A DNA stretch of 7,070 nt from an uncultured Ruminococcus sp. GTDB lineage: Bacteria; Bacillota; Clostridia; Oscillospirales; Acutalibacteraceae. A program made the translations under genes and the position numbers. The notes under the pieces were generated by a model. It made no database searches. It was not told the DNA's origin and saw nothing but the letters and a program-made list of their open reading frames with translations. Position 1 is the first letter of the stretch; each line of letters begins with the position of its first letter. Shown here in pieces: positions 5,871 through 7,070 of this stretch. Location: contig CACXDE010000251.1 in NCBI GenBank assembly GCA_902766305.1, positions 1 to 7,070 of the forward strand, in the 5' to 3' direction.

Positions 5871-5961
5871 ATCAGGCGGTAAGAAGTAAAAATTTACAAA
5901 ATAAATGTTTGTAAGACTTAATGTTTGGAAGAAATTTAATTGTAAAATAATGAAAAAACAC

Positions 5962-5991
5962 TTTACAAAAGGTGGTTTTATGTTGTATTAT
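5962..5991 (+). promoter_or_regulatory. Probable sigma-A promoter of the envelope-protein gene
   Basis: TTTACA (5962-5967), 18 bases, then TATTAT (5986-5991): each hexamer matches consensus at five of six positions. Transcription would start near 5998, leaving a leader of about 130 bases before the GTG at 6126. The upstream gap (5871-5961) is AT-rich and contains no gene. Confidence 0.55.
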
Positions 5992-5994
5992 ATA

Positions 5995-6125
5995 GTACGG
6001 TGACGTGAAAGTTTAAATAGGCGCAGTGTACGGTAGTCGCTGTCAGCCGTGTGAGAGTACGAATATATACAATTGGATGACAATTATCCATAATGAAAAA
6101 TTCTATCAGGAAAGAGGAAGATAGC
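5995..6125 (+). other. Long 5' leader with competing hairpins, no known riboswitch recognised
   Basis: The transcript from the promoter at 5962-5991 would carry about 130 untranslated bases. Its first part is markedly richer in G and C than the flanks. A hairpin is formed by GGC(G)CAGTG (6020-6028) and CGCTG...GCC (6038-6048). The loop bases ACGG (6030-6033) could instead pair with CCGT (6047-6050), which is mutually exclusive with the outer stem. GTACGGT occurs twice (5995-6001 and 6028-6034). A second pair of alternatives is TGGAT/ATCCA (6074-6078, 6086-6090) against AATTG/CAATT (6071-6075, 6081-6085). Alternative pairings hint at regulation, but no c-di-GMP, c-di-AMP (ydaO) or other named riboswitch consensus was matched. 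Confidence 0.4.
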
Positions 6126-7070
6126 GTGAAAAACAAACGTCAGCCTATAAACAGCCGTAAGCCTGTTGAAAAGAAGTCGGACAGAACTCCTGTCGCTGTT
6201 GACGATAAAAAAGAGAAGACAGCTGCTGCTCCGGAATCAGTAGTGACTGAGGAAGTTAAAGCAGCCGAGACAGCAAAGGAAGAAAAGACAGAGGCAGTTA
6301 AGGCAGAAAAATCTGAAGCTGCTGAAACTGTTAAAGAAGAGAAGACAGAAGCTGTCAAGGAAGAAAAGTCCGCAGCAGAGCCGGATAAGAAAGCTGAAAC
6401 AGAAGCTGAGACAAAAAAGGAAGAGGAAGCTAAGTCAGAAGACAAGGAAGCTGATAAGGCTGAGGAAGAATCTGGTGAAGAAGAGGTAGTGTTTGCTGTT
6501 GCAGCAGCACCGAAGCCTGCTAAGAAGATAGCTCAGCAGAAAATCACGAAAAAGAAGAGCAATGTGCCTGTTATTCCGATAATTGCAAGCGTTGCCGTTC
6601 TGGCGCTTGCTGTGACGGGTGCGGTTCTTCTGATAAACAGCACTAACAAGCCTGAAACAGACAGCGGCAGCGAAAGCGCTGTTTCAGAACAGGCTAAGGA
6701 CGCTAAAGGAGCCGATCAGTCGGGTGCGCTCAATGCACTTCCGCTTGTTAACGATAATACAGCGGAGATAAAGACAATCAATACCGCAAGTATTGTGTTC
6801 GGCAGCAATGTTACTGTATCAGGAGTTAAAGTTGAGGGACTGACACTTAATCAGGCTTATGACGCTATGAAGTCAAGGCTCAAGGAACTCAGGGATGATA
6901 TAAAGATCAAGATTAACTGCGGTTCAAAGAATACGACCCTCACTCAGAATGATTTTGAGTTTGATACAGATGTGTCAAATGTTCTTATTCAGGCATACCA
7001 CTACAGCAGAGGAGAGCTTGATCAGCCGACGGTTGCAATTACGGATAACGGCGGTGTTACGGATTTTAAG
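6126..7070 (+). CDS. Membrane-anchored cell-envelope protein with peptidoglycan-binding-like domain (3' end outside window)
   Basis: The first 315 codons of a longer gene. Seen: a Lys/Glu/Ala-rich cytoplasmic tail (about 1-145), with the nonamer KEEKTEAVK repeated at 51-59 and 70-78; one hydrophobic helix (about 147-170) after a KKKSN stretch, giving a single-pass type II anchor; a Ser/Asp/Lys-rich linker (about 171-215); then a domain starting near 222 with SGVKVEGLTLNQAYDAM (232-248). That pattern is typical of the PG_binding_4-type domain in Gram-positive L,D-transpeptidases (YkuD) and VanW/YoaR-like proteins. The catalytic part, if present, is beyond the window, so the enzyme class cannot be decided. 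The GTG start is preferred because AGAGG sits nine bases upstream. An in-frame ATG 11 codons earlier (6093) has only a distant GGATGA, but cannot be excluded. The gene has its own promoter and leader. Confidence 0.8.
   Translation, partial: MKNKRQPINSRKPVEKKSDRTPVAVDDKKEKTAAAPESVVTEEVKAAETAKEEKTEAVKAEKSEAAETVKEEKTEAVKEEKSAAEPDKKAETEAETKKEEEAKSEDKEADKAEEESGEEEVVFAVAAAPKPAKKIAQQKITKKKSNVPVIPIIASVAVLALAVTGAVLLINSTNKPETDSGSESAVSEQAKDAKGADQSGALNALPLVNDNTAEIKTINTASIVFGSNVTVSGVKVEGLTLNQAYDAMKSRLKELRDDIKIKINCGSKNTTLTQNDFEFDTDVSNVLIQAYHYSRGELDQPTVAITDNGGVTDFK

Noticed and set aside
5884..5919. Hairpin after the transporter (TTACAAA at 5894-5900 with TTTGTAA at 5908-5914, flanked by AAGT/ACTT)
   Set aside because: The stem has a single G-C pair and no T-run follows, so it is too weak to call a terminator in this AT-rich stretch.
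5995..6060. c-di-GMP or ydaO-type c-di-AMP riboswitch in the leader
   Set aside because: The expected conserved cores were not found on reading; only generic stems and short G-rich motifs are present.
6140..6445. Leftward 101-codon open frame rich in Ser, Ala and Phe
   Set aside because: It is the antisense of the Lys/Glu/Ala-rich tail of the envelope protein; the repeats and absence of stops follow from that composition.

Overview
The window is chromosomal DNA from a low-to-moderate GC Gram-positive bacterium. It most resembles the class Clostridia, probably the Ruminococcus/Oscillospiraceae group. The evidence is the DnaD-type primosome protein next to a DnaC/DnaI-type helicase loader, strong AGGAGG-like ribosome binding sites, sigma-A promoters of the TTGACA-17-TATAAT type, a 1-Cys/2-Cys OhrR regulator, and the protein sequence style. 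The genus is an inference from family resemblance and was not tested by search.

Layout. Bases 1-181 hold no convincing gene. They are rich in inverted repeats (a 9-bp long-range stem, a CCAGCG/CGCTGG hairpin, and an 11-bp perfect AT-rich hairpin at 98-120) and may be the 3' end of a structured RNA or mobile element that begins outside the window, plus a terminator. Bases 182-3412 are one leftward operon: a DnaD-domain replication protein, then a helicase-loader ATPase whose start overlaps the preceding stop by one base (TGATG), then an Mbeg1-like (DUF2974) alpha/beta-hydrolase with a GTG start. A 276-base divergent intergenic region follows, with a leftward promoter for the replication operon and a consensus rightward promoter (TTGACA-17-TATAAT) that contains an OhrR-like operator.

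Bases 3689-5870 form a rightward oxidative-stress cluster: a thioredoxin-type glutathione peroxidase, an organic-peroxide-sensing OhrR repressor, a 42-bp array of six degenerate heptamers that can fold into a hairpin, and a cation diffusion facilitator whose metal-site residues (NxxxD in TM2, DxxxD in TM5) resemble manganese exporters and which carries a second C-terminal cytoplasmic domain. The simplest reading is that OhrR represses its own operon, organic hydroperoxides oxidise Cys16, and peroxidase (perhaps with metal efflux) is derepressed.

Bases 5871-6125 contain a plausible promoter and a roughly 130-nt leader with competing hairpins. From 6126 to the right edge is the first 315 codons of a membrane-anchored cell-envelope protein: a Lys/Glu/Ala-rich cytoplasmic tail, one transmembrane helix, then the start of a peptidoglycan-binding-like domain found in L,D-transpeptidase and VanW/YoaR proteins. 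The enzymatic part, if any, lies beyond the window.

Nothing here is clearly a new kind of system. The most informative points are the OhrR control of a glutathione peroxidase with a linked Mn-type CDF, the heptamer array, and the two unassigned structured segments at 47-157 and 5995-6125.
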